64,000 bases of DNA from the NCBI GenBank assembly GCA_027625915.1, contig JANTQA010000047.1, forward strand, positions 6,510,001 through 6,574,000. Direction: 5' to 3'. This document shows, piece by piece, positions 1 to 12,972 of the stretch. This DNA is from Anaeramoeba flamelloides (lineage: Eukaryota > Metamonada > Anaeramoebidae). Below the pieces are notes generated by a model. That model had not been told where the DNA came from and searched no databases. It saw only the letters and a list, made by a program, of their open reading frames with translations. The stretch's first letter is position 1. The number at the start of each line of letters is the position of its first letter. The position numbers and the translations under genes were made by a program.

Positions 1-464
1 AAATAACACTTAATTTAAAAAAACACAAACAGAAACGAATAACAAGGTTTATTTTTCATAGTGTGTATTATAAGAATTGAAATAAATTGATAAAGATATT
101 AAAGTGTGTTTATGTTATCAAAACAAAAATATTTACGTTAAAAAATATTAATAATTAATAACTAAATCTCTTATAAAGCGGTGTGTTCTTAATTAGTAAA
201 AAAATAGGGGAAATATCTAAAACTACATTCACGTTAAAAATACTTTTTCATAAAAGTTTATAATAAACAGCTATATCAATCAAAACAAACAGAAGGGTAA
301 AATAATAGTACCTTGAAATAATCAAAAGAATTATCATAAAATATAATAATGTAACGTATATTTTTTCATTTTTTTTTCCTCTTCCATCTTTATTATTGGT
401 TCCTTTTTTATTTAAAAGCGATAAAAAAAAAAAAAAATTCAACAAAATAACAAAAAGCTTTTCA
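1..464. other. Upstream non-coding region
   Basis: AT-rich 5' flank of the HAT-repeat gene. The reading frame of that gene stays open back to position 396, but only through a TTG; the first in-frame ATG is at 465. I see no second gene and no recognisable promoter motif here. Confidence 0.5.
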
Positions 465-3400
465 ATGTTTGTACCCTTTGAAAACAACCAAAATTACAAT
501 AACAATAACTTCGATCTTTATGGAACTGCTGCTCTAAATGAAGATTATTATGAACAACAAGAATACGATTATAATTACGATGATGATCAATATTTTGATT
601 ATGAGGATCTACAAGAGCAAAGCTATGACTACAATTACTTGCAACAAGAAATTTTGAATGTTAACAAAAAAGAAAGCACTATCACAAACAAAAAAATGAA
701 TCATAATAATCAGACTACAAGCAAACCACAACTTTTTACTAAAGAATTGTTCCCCACAAAAGGGTTCTTTACAACAAAAGAGCTTGTAAATTGGGACGAA
801 ATCTTTAATTCTCCACAAATGAAGCAAAAAACACTCACAAAAAAAAAAAAAAAACAAAATTCGCTGAATAATTCACTCTTTAAATACTCACCAAGAACAA
901 CTTTGCGAGATTTACAAAATCTCCCAATGAAAACAAAAGTGAACGAAAAGAAATACCAAAAACCAAAAATAAAAAACGATCTACAAATCTCAAAAAATAA
1001 TATTAATTCGCCAGGAAGAGTAGCAAGAACACTCTTTGTACCTGAATTGTATTGGGATTCTGGGAAAAATTTCGATTTTGGTACAGATTTCTTTTCTTCA
1101 GTAAAATTACAATTAAAATTAAGTGACTGGGCCAAAATGCCGATCAGCAAATTATTAAATTCCAACAAAGAAAAAGAAATTGAAAAACAAAAACAAAAAA
1201 AGAGTAAAACTCATAAAGAAAAAGAACAAGAAGAAGAAAGCAAAAAGGAAAACAATATAGAAAAGCAAACTGAAAACCCCCAATCTATCGATTTGAACAA
1301 AAATTTATTACAATCTTTTAAATCGTTAACAATAAACCCTAAAAGTCAACAAAGCCAAAAATTCAAATCCAATGACCAAAAAACTATAAACAACAAACAA
1401 AATAATAACAAAACTATCAACACTGTCACCACTACTACCACTACAAAACAATTAAACGTGAAGGGTGACAATACTTTAAGACCCACACTTGATCAATTTA
1501 AAACGCCAACAAAAAAAAAGCAAAAGAAAAAATTAATCAAATTACCACCAAACACGTCAAATGAAGAATCTGAGAATTTGAAACAACAGGTCAACCCAAG
1601 CCCCATTAGCAAAAAGCAATATCAAACATTCCAACAGGAATTAAAAAAAATCAGCAAAAATGGGCTCAAGCCTGTGATTGAATTTGTCAAAAACAATTTG
1701 CATTTATTACCAAACAAAATCCATTGGAAAGTATTTCTTGATCTTGCAGATTTTTCGAAAAGAGAGCACAAGATCCACAAGGCACGCAATTTCTTTAGAT
1801 TTGCCTTAGAGCTGCAACCCTATGATTCACGAATTTGGCTCGAATTTGCAAAAATGGAGGAAGAGCAGGGAGATTTCATAAAGATGCTCAAGGTGCTAGT
1901 CTCTGGGATCAAATATTGCTCCTCAAACGAAACACTTGTGGTCAAGGCACTCCAGCAGCTTGAATCCTTTGGTCTGTATGCAGAGGCGCGCGAATTGATT
2001 GAAAATTTGAATACCCACACACAGAATTTAGATAAGACATGGAAGATCTGCTGCGAGGTGGCCTTGTTTGAAGCAAGAATTGGCAACATTGAGAAGGCAA
2101 GAGAAATATTTGAAAATCTCTTTCAAAAGGTGCCATGGGCAACCCCCGCGTTCAACTTTGCCTCCCTAATGGAACTCCGATTGGGCCTGTTTGAAAATGC
2201 GCAAAAAATTGCATTGCGGGGCCTTGAGCAAAACCCCCGATATGGGCCACTATGGTTTTTGCTTTTGAAGATCCAGCAAATCCTATACGAAAAGGGCCTG
2301 ATTGAGCCCAAGGAGGCAAGGGAATTGGCCAAAAGGGCCAATGACAACCTTACCCAAGAATTAAAATGGAAGGTGAATTTAGAAATGGCCAAATTCGAAT
2401 ACCTTTCAAACAATTTAGAGCAATGCAGGATCTGTTTAACCAACGCTGCCCTAAGCACGCCCAAGAATTTGAGATGGAAAATTTGGTTGGCAGGAGCGAG
2501 AATTGAATTAAAGGAAAAAAATATACTCACAGCAAAATCACTTTTGAACAAGGCACTTGAGGAAGTCAACTACAAGTCGCGATCCATTGTGCTTACCGAG
2601 ATGGCCAAAATTGAAGAATTTAATCAAAATTATGGAAACGCAAGATACATTTTGCAAAAGGCCAAAAAGGGATCGCCCAAAGAATGGAAAGTTTGCTTGG
2701 AATCCATTTTATTGGAAATCAGAGCTGGCTGCCCCAAAAAGGCCATTAGAATAACGAAGGAAGCAATTGAAATGCACCCTGGAACGGGGCGGATCTGGGC
2801 TATTTATATCCATCTCTTATCGAAAAATGGTATTGACGACCAATTGAAAATCTTTCGAAAGGCAATACAAGAGGTTCCCAAATCCGGTGAAGTTTGGTGC
2901 GAAGGTGCCAGGATCCTATTAAACCCCAAATCAAAATATTTCAACCTCAAATTGGCGAGAAGATTTCTTAATTTCGCAATACAATTCACCCCACAATATG
3001 GCGAATCCTTCATTGAGCTAATTAGACTAGAATTACTGGAAAACGGGCTCCAAACTAGTCTCAAATATATCAAAAAGAAATGTTTAAGATCACAACCCAA
3101 TTTCGGCCAAGTCTGGAATTTCTGTAAAAATTCACCTTACAAATCCGTAAAAGAAATATTTCAAGTCGCAAAAAAGAATATTAAAAACGAAATTAAACAA
3201 AGCTGGAGGTGTTACCAACAAGCAATAATCGGATATCTCAATTTAAACAAACAAAAAGACCAAAATAATAATATTACCAACAGCACCAAAAACAGCAACA
3301 ATAGCAGCCAGTTTAATGAAAATATTGATATTCAAAATTGGGATGATATTTTTTCCATTGACGATTTTATAACAGGACTTCAAATATACAACCGCCAAAT

Positions 3401-3470
3401 TAGAAATATGAAATTGTTATCAAACAAGCAACGAATCAAAATGATTTTTGGACAAGATAATATTGTATAA
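465..3470 (+). CDS. HAT/TPR-repeat protein, Prp6/Prp1-like RNA-processing type
   Basis: Single-exon frame of about 1001 residues from the first ATG. Residues 1-60 are Asn/Tyr/acidic, and 60-375 are Lys/Gln/Asn-rich low complexity. From about 380 to 920 there is a continuous array of 34-residue helical hairpins of half-a-TPR (HAT) type, with the usual W, A, E and P spacing, for example LRWKIWLAGARIEL and EVPKSGEVWCEGARIL. Such arrays occur in Prp1/Prp6, the U5/U4-U6 tri-snRNP bridging factor, and in a related widespread protist family of TPR/HAT proteins. I favour a nuclear RNA-processing scaffold but cannot separate Prp6 proper from the related family: the Prp1 N-terminal domain is not visible, and the low-complexity N-terminus is atypical. 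The C-terminal 80 residues are Asn-rich. Confidence is high for the gene and the repeat fold, moderate for the role. Confidence 0.85.
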   Translation: MFVPFENNQNYNNNNFDLYGTAALNEDYYEQQEYDYNYDDDQYFDYEDLQEQSYDYNYLQQEILNVNKKESTITNKKMNHNNQTTSKPQLFTKELFPTKGFFTTKELVNWDEIFNSPQMKQKTLTKKKKKQNSLNNSLFKYSPRTTLRDLQNLPMKTKVNEKKYQKPKIKNDLQISKNNINSPGRVARTLFVPELYWDSGKNFDFGTDFFSSVKLQLKLSDWAKMPISKLLNSNKEKEIEKQKQKKSKTHKEKEQEEESKKENNIEKQTENPQSIDLNKNLLQSFKSLTINPKSQQSQKFKSNDQKTINNKQNNNKTINTVTTTTTTKQLNVKGDNTLRPTLDQFKTPTKKKQKKKLIKLPPNTSNEESENLKQQVNPSPISKKQYQTFQQELKKISKNGLKPVIEFVKNNLHLLPNKIHWKVFLDLADFSKREHKIHKARNFFRFALELQPYDSRIWLEFAKMEEEQGDFIKMLKVLVSGIKYCSSNETLVVKALQQLESFGLYAEARELIENLNTHTQNLDKTWKICCEVALFEARIGNIEKAREIFENLFQKVPWATPAFNFASLMELRLGLFENAQKIALRGLEQNPRYGPLWFLLLKIQQILYEKGLIEPKEARELAKRANDNLTQELKWKVNLEMAKFEYLSNNLEQCRICLTNAALSTPKNLRWKIWLAGARIELKEKNILTAKSLLNKALEEVNYKSRSIVLTEMAKIEEFNQNYGNARYILQKAKKGSPKEWKVCLESILLEIRAGCPKKAIRITKEAIEMHPGTGRIWAIYIHLLSKNGIDDQLKIFRKAIQEVPKSGEVWCEGARILLNPKSKYFNLKLARRFLNFAIQFTPQYGESFIELIRLELLENGLQTSLKYIKKKCLRSQPNFGQVWNFCKNSPYKSVKEIFQVAKKNIKNEIKQSWRCYQQAIIGYLNLNKQKDQNNNITNSTKNSNNSSQFNENIDIQNWDDIFSIDDFITGLQIYNRQIRNMKLLSNKQRIKMIFGQDNIV

Positions 3471-6400
3471 TTTAACTATTTACAATTATTATCCTTTTTA
3501 TACGATTTTAGAAAATTATTTTTTTTTATTTTACTTTTTTTCAAAAATTAATAAATTTTTTCACTTTTTTTATTTTTTTGGATCTTTTCTTTTTTGTATT
3601 AATTGTTTTTATTTTTATTTATTTTATTTTTAGGGATTAAGAAAATATGTTTACACTCTGAATGTAGGTAATTATTGTTTGAAAATCTTACTAAAGTAAA
3701 CGGTCAAAAATTATATAATAAACTATTTTTCGATGAAAATTGCACAGCCCTATTACAGAAATAGAATAAATTCTATAATTTTAATCCTAAACCCCATTTC
3801 ACACGAATTAGCCCATCCAAAAATGAAAAAGTCATTTTATTTTTAAGAATCAACCAAACTTAGATTGTTTAGAAATACGAGAAATAATAAACTTCATATA
3901 AGAGTGGATAATTATAAAAGAAAAGCCTGAACAAACCATAAATTTCAAAAAAAAAAATGTTAAATAAATTTATGTGCCCGATTCATCAGAACGCTTTGTA
4001 CAAAATTCTCAATTTCTTTAGGCAATTAAAATTGTTGATGAAAATATTTTTTACTTGTAAATTTATGAATTTTAAAAGAACATACAAAGTCTTAACTTTT
4101 CTTAATGTTTAGTTTTTCAAACATTTTTTTTTCAAAGTTAATTTTTAAAAAAAAAATAAAAAAGAAAAGAAAACAAAAAAAAACAAGCAAAAAGCTAAAA
4201 ACAAAAAAAAAAAAAATTTATAAAATGAGAAAAAATGATTTTGATCTAAAAATTGAAAATTTTAGTTTGATAAGAATAATGAATTAAACTCATAGAATGT
4301 GTTCCATTTCTTCAATAAAACTGTCCCTTTAACTGAAAAAGAGTTTATATTCATTTCAAAACAAATCCTTAATTTGTTCACGAGAATTATTTTGTTTAAT
4401 TCTGTTAATTTTTTTTTTGGTATTCATTTTTTTTTTTTTTTTTACTTTCGGTTATTTGATTTATTATTATTTATAGAAAAGTCAATTTGAAAAAAAAAAC
4501 GTGTTTGAAAAAACGAATAAACTATAAGAAAATTAAGATTAAATGATTTCTTTTCTAATAAATGCATTTACTATTAAAAAATCTAATTGATTATTATTTT
4601 GAATTTGGCTAGAAATTGGGATATTTTGTAAAAGATGTTCCCATCATATGATCAGATATTTTTTTTTTATAAAATTTTATTTTTTTACAAAATTTATAGT
4701 TTTTTGACTTAATTCTTTTCTTAATATCAAACCTAATACGAATATTAATATTTCTCTATATTCTAATTGATCTTATAGTGGTTGATTATTAAAAAAAAAA
4801 AAAAAAAAGGTTCATTTTTAGCCTAAATTTGATATCTGAAAAGAAGTTTTGATACAAAAAAAAACTTACAACACTTCTATCCACTTTCTAAATATTTTTT
4901 TTTAAAATAATGTTAAAATTTTTGATTTTTTTGTTTTATTTTCAAGGATAAATTGAATAAGAAATGGAATCAAATTCAAAACCTTTTTGAATTTGTACAA
5001 TTTGCTCAAGAAGAAACATTTTAAATAAACATGAATCAAATATAATTAGAGGATCAGTATGGTATTTTATTAATTCTTAACTGTCAATGGAATTCAATTA
5101 ATTTACAACGAGAATTTTAGTTGTTCTAACTTCATCCAAAGTTTGGAGAATTAGCATTTTTTATTAATATTTTTCATAATTGAAATTTTTATTTTGTAGT
5201 TTATATAAAGGAAAAATAATACCCATTATTTCCAAAAAGTTAAATAACTTGTATTTAACATCTCAAGGTGTCTTTTTAATCATGTGATTGATTACTTAAA
5301 ATGGAGATTAATTTAATATAAGCTAAAATTTTAAAAATAGGGGCAGATTTTTCGTTTGAAAAAAAAACTGTTTAATTGTTGTTTTTTTTTTTAAATCATA
5401 ATGAATTTACTAAAGTGTTGGAGATAATAACCAATATAGATTAATAAATAAAAATAAAGTGTTATCATTTTATTATTTGAAAGTCAAATGAAATAAGAAA
5501 ATAATAATAAAATAAAAATTTGCCCCTAATTTTGAAATTTGGATTATATACCTATATATAATTATTCAAGTTGCTATTGGAGAAATCAGTGTTTTTATAA
5601 TAATTACAATTATTTTTTAATGAAAAACAAGATTAATTTTTTATACTCTTTTCTAATGAACAATTTTTATATAAAATATGATAATCATGTTGATATACGA
5701 AGTTTTACACTTTTTGTAACTGTTACAAAATTTGATAAATAATGAACAAAGTTATTTATAATTTACGATAGAAACTTTATGAAAAGGATAACTTTACATT
5801 TTTTTTCAAAAATAGTCTTCTAAATATTTTCAAAATACTCTATACCAGTTATAAAATCTCAAGTATTTTATAGATTGTGTTTTAATATAGGCTATTAAAA
5901 ATAAAAATAATTAAACACTTAAATAATATCAAAAATAATATAATAGCATAAAATTACAAATATTTTAATCCATATATATATTAGCAAATTGTTTAAAGTA
6001 TTAGTTATATTTGAATCAAAATCAAAAAGATTTCAACTTGATATTTGCTTCTAGAATAAAAAAGTAAAAAAATAATAAAATAAATAATCTAGACATACAA
6101 AAAAATTATAAAACTGAAAGAAAAATAGATCAAATTAGAATTTCAATTTTATGAAGAAGAAACAAACATAAAATAAATTTAAAATTCAAGGTTTTAAACA
6201 CTTGAAGATAATTTATTTTTTCATTTATAAAATGACAAAATTAATTGGTAAAGAGAAAATTTTAAAATCCTTAAAGGGTAATCTAGGCCATTTTAGAGTA
6301 ATTTTATTTAACAAGAGTTCTGAATACAAAGTACCTTAAAATAAAAATCTTATTAAACCAATTAGTTATATAGAATTGTGTTGTAGAGTAATAATACTTT

Positions 6401-7756
6401 TTTTTTTTGTTTTTAATTAAGAAATAAAAAGAATATTTAACAAAATTTTCTTTTTGTTTCAGATAACAAAAATATCTACTAAGAAAAAATATTTAAAATA
6501 GGAAGGGTCAACTTCCATTTTACAATTAAGAAATTTCACATATCAACATGATATATTTTCTAAAGTTTACTATTAGATAAAAAAACATCTAACAAAATTC
6601 TTCAACTTTATACAACAATCATTCTAATCTAGAAATAGATTGAAGATACCTTTCATTTCTTTGAGACTGCCCATTCAATGAAAAAAAAATCAAATCATTT
6701 CGATTAATTCTCTAATTAAATTAAATAAACTAATAAAAAACGATAGAATAATATTTTTGATATTATTATATAGAAATAAAGACTCATTATTTATCTTTTC
6801 ATTGGTAAATGATAAAGACAATTATCAATATTAATTGAAATATCTAAACAAAAATTCCAAAATTTGAGAAGGGTCCTAGAGTGCCCAGGATTTCTCTATT
6901 TTGAAAAAATAAAAAAGAACGAGGAATTTACCTATTCTTTTGAATTCTGAAAGGGCTAACAGTGGATTTCTTTTAAATTCTAAAGGATTGAGGAAAAATT
7001 AAAGATTTTACTAAGGTTTTTTCATTTGTTAACAAATAAAAAATAACCTAAGCTCTGTTTTTTTGAGGTTTTTTGTTTAATCTCTAAAATCTATTGAGTG
7101 TACAAATAAACATAAAACACATAAGAAAAGATAACGTCGGTTTTCTAGAATTCAAAAGAATTTCGTAAAGATTAAAGATCTAACCCATTTCTTCTTAATT
7201 CTTAAAAGTCAAAGGTGGTTTTTTATTAATTCAAAAGGATCAAATAAAATCAAGAGTTTACTCTCTTCTTTTAAATGAAAAAAACATAACGAAAGTAGAA
7301 AGAATTAAATTCATCTTCTAAAATGAAAAAACAAAGTTTTTGTTTGTTTGATTTTGCAAAAAAGTTTTGCTCTCAGTCACCTATAACGCTGTATGAGATA
7401 CTTTTATTAATTTGTTTGAATAGCAGTATTTTTTTAAGGAAAAAGACCAAATGGGGTACTCAATTAGGAAGAACATTTTGTTTAACATGAATTTCTAAAT
7501 CTTTGTGTATTTTTTTCTTCATTCTGATCATACGATTATTCTGAAATGAAAAAATTTTTTCTTTTGTGCTTTACAAAAAGATTTGAATTGTTCAATTAAG
7601 TGATCAAAGAGAAATAAAGAAAAATTCGACCTCAAGTTTGGTTGAACTGTTTTTCTTTCCAAAAACATGTTGAACAGAATCTAAACTTATAACAATTTTT
7701 ATTCAAAAAACAACAATATTTTCTAAATCATTTTTTTAATTTTTTACTCTTGAAAA
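3471..7756. other. Gene-poor interval with one inverted-repeat element
   Basis: About 4.3 kb without a convincing gene. Short frames inside it are homopolymer-rich and lack ATG starts or family resemblance. It holds the inverted-repeat element at 5317-5550. At 6860-7280 there is loosely repeated sequence in which segments of about 50 bases, each pairing a TTTTAAATTC-like piece with an AAAGATT-like piece, recur three times. Confidence 0.5.
5317..5550. repeat. Foldback element, ATATAAGC-ended family, copy A
   Basis: About 234 bases with ends that are inverted copies of each other. The left end reads ATATAAGCTAAAATTTTAAA and is followed by AGGGGCAGATTTTT; the right end carries the reverse complement with AATTTGCCCCTAATTTTGAAAT. 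The interior is AT-rich and non-coding. A second copy lies at 33792-34026 with a co-linear interior, so this is a mobile family rather than a chance hairpin. No transposase. Confidence 0.6.
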
Positions 7757-8951
7757 ATGACAAATTATTCTAATTTTGGATCAGATAACCAAATTGATCT
7801 TTCTCTTCAATTTTCCTTTTTTACAAATTCTTCCTTTTCAACATCACAAGTTTTTCTTGAGGCTTATAATTATGACATACAATCAAGTGTACAATCTTTT
7901 TTCCAAGCGGATCCGATCGAAACAAAGGGGTCCGAGTCACAAGATGAAATAAACCTTAATTCCGAAAAAGAATCTTTTTCCTCTTCGAGTGAGGACGAAT
8001 TAATCAAGCCACTGAATAAACCCATTAAAAAACAAGAAAAAAAAATCGAGAAAGAAGAAGAAATTATTATACAGCCTAAAAAAGAAAAAGAAGAAAAGGA
8101 AAAAAGAGAAAAGGAAAAAAGAGAAAAGGAAAAAAGAGAAAAGGAAAAAAGAGATAAGGAAAAAAGAGAAAGAGAAAAAGAAAAAGAAAAAGAAAAAAGA
8201 GAAAAAGAAAAAAAAAAAATAAAAAAGAAAAAAAATTCAAAACCCTCCAGACAAACGCTACTTGAAACTTTTAATACTTACAAAAGTATTTTTTCATTCA
8301 ATCTTTTTTGATTTTAATCTTTTTTTAACTTTACTGATCCCAATATTGATTTGAATTTTTTTTTTGCGTTTTTCTGATCCACTTTCAAAAAAAAAAAAAT
8401 AACAACAAATAATAAAAGATGAAGAGTCTGATTTCATGGACGCAGATGGCATTGAAAAATTTCTTATTGACATTGAAATTGATCCAATAAGCCTTGAAGC
8501 GTTAGTAATTTCATGGGTAATTGAATCCGAGACGATGTGTATCTTTACAAGAAAAGAGTTTTTAAATTTTTGGAAATACGAAGCTGATACAACAGAAAGG
8601 ATCCAATCAAAGATCCCATTTTTTATGAAGCGCTGCGAACAAAACTTTAATAAATTTTATGTATGGGTTTTTGGTTGGTCAAAAGAACATTCCGAGCACC
8701 GAAGTATTGCCCTTCCCATTGCCAGAGAACTTTGGAAACTAATTTTACCCGGCCATTGGAAATTGTGTGACAAATGGTTTGAGTTCATCAATACATTAAA
8801 TGAAAATTCAAATTCCATCAATTTGGATAGTTGGAAACTTTTACTTGACTTTGCTCAAACAACAGGATCATCAATGGAGGATTATGACGAAACAGCCGCG
8901 TGGCCTGTTTTAATTGACGATTTTGTTGAATGGTATTTGGAAAATAATTAA
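7757..8951 (+). CDS. DCN1: DCN1-like (DCUN1 domain) neddylation E3, two exons
   Basis: Exons 7757-8285 and 8419-8951 join in phase 1 across a GT-AG intron to give about 353 residues. Residues 15-52 resemble the DCN1 UBA domain: a Phe/Thr-rich start, a YNYDIQSSVQSFF helix and a terminal Asp-Pro. A Lys/Glu-rich charged linker covers roughly 60-160. The splice restores NEESDFMDADGIEKFLIDIE, the start of the PONY/DCUN1 domain, which continues with IDPISLEALVISWV and ends in an Asp/Trp-rich tail (AAWPVLIDDFVEWYL) that contacts cullin in known homologues. DCN1 proteins act as scaffold E3 ligases that speed NEDD8 transfer to cullins. The charged linker is much longer than the few residues seen in yeast or human proteins. 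The ATG at 7757 is the first in frame. Family assignment is firm. Confidence 0.93.
8286..8418 (+). other. Intron of the DCN1-like gene
   Basis: 133 bases, GTATTTTT donor and AAAAG acceptor, phase 1. Splicing turns two frames that otherwise break into one continuous DCUN1 domain, so the boundaries are well supported by protein continuity. Confidence 0.85.
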
Positions 8952-11900
8952 TTTTTGTTTGATCTTACCTAACGCTACCAACTTCGCCTCACCTAATCTT
9001 TTTCTTCTTTTTTTATTATTTAAAGCAATTTCAAAAAAAGTGTAATTCAGAACATTTTGCTATATAACTAAATAATTAAAGAGATTTTTAAAAGAAATAG
9101 GGGCTGTTTAAACTGTTCATCAAAAGTCTTATTTGAGCTCTTTGAAAAAAATCTTTTTTTTCTTCACTTTTTCAAAATTACCCATATCTTTTATTGTTTT
9201 ATTCTATTTGATTTATTTTTTAAAAATTTTTTAAAATTAGTGTCAATCACTATAAAAAGAAACTAAACAATTTATTTTTTAAAATTTTTTCTAGGTATTT
9301 TTTTTTCAATATTTTTATTTTTTTCCACAGCCAAAATGAAAAACCCTGGAAAAAATAAATACAATAACCAAATTATCGAACATGTTTCATATTTTAAAGA
9401 GAATTATGAATTATTTTTTTATTTTTTTTTTAAAAATGAGCAACAAGATCATTAAAAAAATTTTTCAGAAATAAAATTAAATATTTGCTAATTTTTCACT
9501 TTTTAATAACTTCATCTACAAATAAAAACTATTGGTTAATAAAAGATCTTGAATCAAAAATTATTTTTAAAGATATTTTACAATTTTAGTTGAAAAATCA
9601 AATTTTCCAGGTTCTAAACTTGGTTTCAGTCAGAGCGGCCCAACATTTTAAAGTGAGTAGTCACCATAATGTCAAAATCTTCACTTTTTTACATTTTCAA
9701 AGAAGATTAAAAAACAATACTTTTTGCAATAGATGTCTCTCGTTGCTCTTTAGGATTCAAAGTACATGTAGAAAAAAAAAGTATTAATTATTTTTTCATA
9801 GAAGTAAAATTAAATGCTACAATAGAATATCAAGTTGTTTTGTATAATCTACTTTGGGGAATATCAAATCGTTGACCTTATCTTCTTATCTCAAGATTCT
9901 ATTGTGGCATTTTATTTCATGTTAGAAAAAAAATAATGAAATTTTTTTTGGAATGTTTCCACTTTAAATACCCAAAATCGAACAATACCAAAACTAAAAA
10001 AACAATGCGGTTTTCATATTGAATTGTAGATGTATTATTCAGTTAGAATGTTAACTTATGGTCCCAGAATCTTATGTTATTTGAACTTTCTCATATATTT
10101 AAAAGTAGCATTGTTGTACTTTATCAATAAAAAAAAAAAAGTGAAATGATAAACTGTCTTTAGATCTATCATTTTTTATTAAACCTTTTTGTGAAATATT
10201 TCAAATTTAAACCATTTGTGTTATAAAACGATTGTTAATTGTGATTTTTTCTTGAAGATAATTAAATTATAGAATGTGTTTAATGATATCTATTATCCTG
10301 GTGATTTTTATTATTGGTAAATCCTATATAATAATAAGTTGGGATTCAAGGATTATTCCAGTAATATAAATTACTGTTAGTGGAAATATTCAAAAAAACC
10401 CACAAATCAAGTTTAAAACCAATAGAAAATTATCTTTTGATCATATTACCAATTAATTACTTTCTTTTTAGTTCTTTTTCGAAATTGATTGTCTTTCACA
10501 AAATCATTAGGTTGATCCAAAGTATTAAATCTTCAATTTATATAATATGTTAAATAATTTGAAAAGTTATAAAGTATTTAATTGGAATTAATTTTTAATA
10601 CTGGTATATATACCAATATCATGGTTTGTGGTTTAAATCTTATCTAATAGAATCCAAAAATTCCCAAATATTACACATTTTACTAAAAATGATTCAGAAC
10701 TAAAATAAAGATGATAAAATCATTTTTGGTATACAGAACAAATATTTATTTTTAATTTTATAATATAAAAAAGTCACCAAATAATGAATTTAAAGATTAG
10801 AAAGTAATAAAAAAAGATATTTTTTGATTTTATTGTTTTGATATATTAAGTCAAAGTTGGGCTAATATTTTACAAAAACTTTTGAATAAATCTCAAAATA
10901 GTTCAAAATTTATAAAAAATGAGATATTTTTATTCATGAAAATTCAAGAGAATTATTTAGAAACAATGTTAGGTGATTTTTAAAAATATCATAAAAAATT
11001 TATTTTTTTTTTTATGAATTATTAATAAGTTACTACAAAATTTTAATAAAGGTAAAAAAAAATGTTCATTTTATTAAATAACATAAAAGGATTTTTTATA
11101 AATTTAAATTATATTACCAAATAAAATGAAATTATGTTTTAAAAGATTAGAAACTATTAAATAAAAATTTATATAATAAACATCAATAATACTTGAAATT
11201 TTGTTTTCAAAAATAGAATTTTGAAAAAAAATAATTATTATTTTAATTTTTTTTACAGATCTCTAGAATAGTTAGATTTATATAACTCTTGAAATTGTAT
11301 TAAAATAATTACCAAATATTATATAAATAAAATCTGAAAACCTAAAGTGAAATTTTCTATTATTATATCTCATAAAATTATCCACCTAAAATATTGACCA
11401 AATTTCTCAAAATTTCATTTTTTATATTATTTTATCTGAAATTTTAATTGTTGATATTTGTAAAAATTAAAGTTTTAAATTTTTTTTTTAATTTTTAGAG
11501 GATTTAGAACTTAAGAACAACAATATAATTTTTAATAAACTATCATATATCCCAATTAAAATGGTTTTATAGTGTTGCTATCCCCTTTTCGAAATCTATC
11601 AATTTATTAGTTTCCCTTAATATATTATATCAAATATGCATTAATATGTAAAATATCGTGATATTTTTTATAAATATAATATTTTTTAAAAAATTGTTAG
11701 AAAACAGGTAGTTTAGTATAAGATATTGTTGAATTAATAATACTTTTGAATCAGATTTAATTTTGAATTTATGAAAATTATTGTATTCTTGTTATTTTTC
11801 TCATGCAAAAATATTGGAAAAAATATATAAAATGTTGCTATATTTTTCTGATCAACATCACGTAACATATTCGATATTGTTTACCAAATGTTCTTGTATT

Positions 11901-12394
11901 GGGTTAAGCTTTTCTTTTCTGGTCAGAAATTAATTAGCTAAAAATTAGTGAAAAAATATCAAAACTTTTTCAAATTAAAAATATAGGAGGAAATTGTTTA
12001 AATTGGCCTTTGGGTTTTTTTTTTTGGGAAATAAAATTCAAATTCATAAAGTGAAAAATTCAATTTACTAAAAATATCAGATCACTTTATCAAAAAAAAA
12101 AAATTATTGCAAATAAAAAGGTTTATTTTGGCTTTTGGATCTTATCAATTTACTTTTTGAAATCAAAAAAAAATATCAATTTTTTGATAAAAATTTTTTG
12201 CTAAGGATTAAAAAAAGAGTAGCAATCGAAGCAATCAACCATTTAAAAGGAGTTGGAAAAATTCAGTTTCATTTTGTCTTTTTTTTAAATAATTGAAATG
12301 ACAGAATTTCAAAGACAGAAAATAACAAAACATTTTTTTTTATTTATAAGTTTGTTGTATTGGGGTGTTTAATGGTCCAAAATTTTCCTCTTTT

Positions 12395-12514
12395 AGTGGC
12401 CAATCAGATAAAAACGATTCACCAGACGAAGTTCCAATATCAGATGAGAGTTTGGAACAAATATTAAAAGAAATTAAAATACAAATGAAGATCTTTTATA
12501 TTTGTTGTTTTTAA
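12395..12514 (+). pseudogene. Orphan exon-like island, function unknown
   Basis: After a pyrimidine-rich TTTTCCTCTTTTAG the base composition rises abruptly and one frame reads SGQSDKNDSPDEVPISDESL followed by EQILKEIKIQ, ending at TAA (40 codons). It looks like a terminal exon with a 3' splice site, but I find no partner exon upstream. A rival frame from an ATG at 12372 encodes only 31 residues. It may be a leftover of a degraded gene. No family recognised. Confidence 0.25.
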
Positions 12515-12627
12515 CATTTCTAACTATTTTCGATAAAGATCGCAAAGGATGAAAAATAAATAAAAAAATTTTTTTTTGTTTTTGTTTTTAGTCTTTTTTA
12601 TTTTTTTCATATTGTTTGCCCTCAAAA

Positions 12628-12758
12628 TATAACATCGGCTATCGATTTTTTTTTTGAAAAAAAAAAATATCTGAATATATTTTTCTCTCGATGCATTCGC
12701 ATCTCAAAAAGAAATATATTCGATATTTTTTTTAAAAAAAATCAATAACTGCTGATAC
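12628..12758. repeat. Hairpin-forming inverted repeat
   Basis: Two arms of about 60 bases flank a four-base loop at GATGCATTCGCATC. The outer parts pair ACATCGGCTATCGATTTTTT with the complement of AAAAATCAATAACTGCTGAT. It is compact enough to be a small foldback transposon relic. No other copy noticed in the window. Confidence 0.5.
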
Positions 12759-12925
12759 CAAGATACATTTATTTCTTTATTAAGAAAATTATTAAAATAT
12801 TCAATTTAATTTTAAGAATTATATCTCAATTAATAAAAAAAAAAAAAAGTTTTTTTTTTTTTTATTTTTATGATATTAAAGTACCCTATTGTATTAATTT
12901 ATAATAATCTTTTCATTCAACAATT

Positions 12926-12928
<3 letters not shown>

Positions 12929-12971
<43 letters not shown>
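12929..12971. repeat. (AT)n microsatellite
   Basis: About 21 uninterrupted AT dinucleotides. Similar runs occur at 26734-26765, 55429-55468, 60506-60535 and 63312-63339. Confidence 0.95.

Positions 12972-12972
<1 letters not shown>

Noticed and set aside
396-464. N-terminal extension of the HAT-repeat protein
   Set aside because: It depends on a TTG start; the ATG at 465 is the first normal start and the extra residues are A-tract encoded.
9590-9787. 65-codon frame in the desert
   Set aside because: Begins with TTG, no family resemblance, no supporting context.
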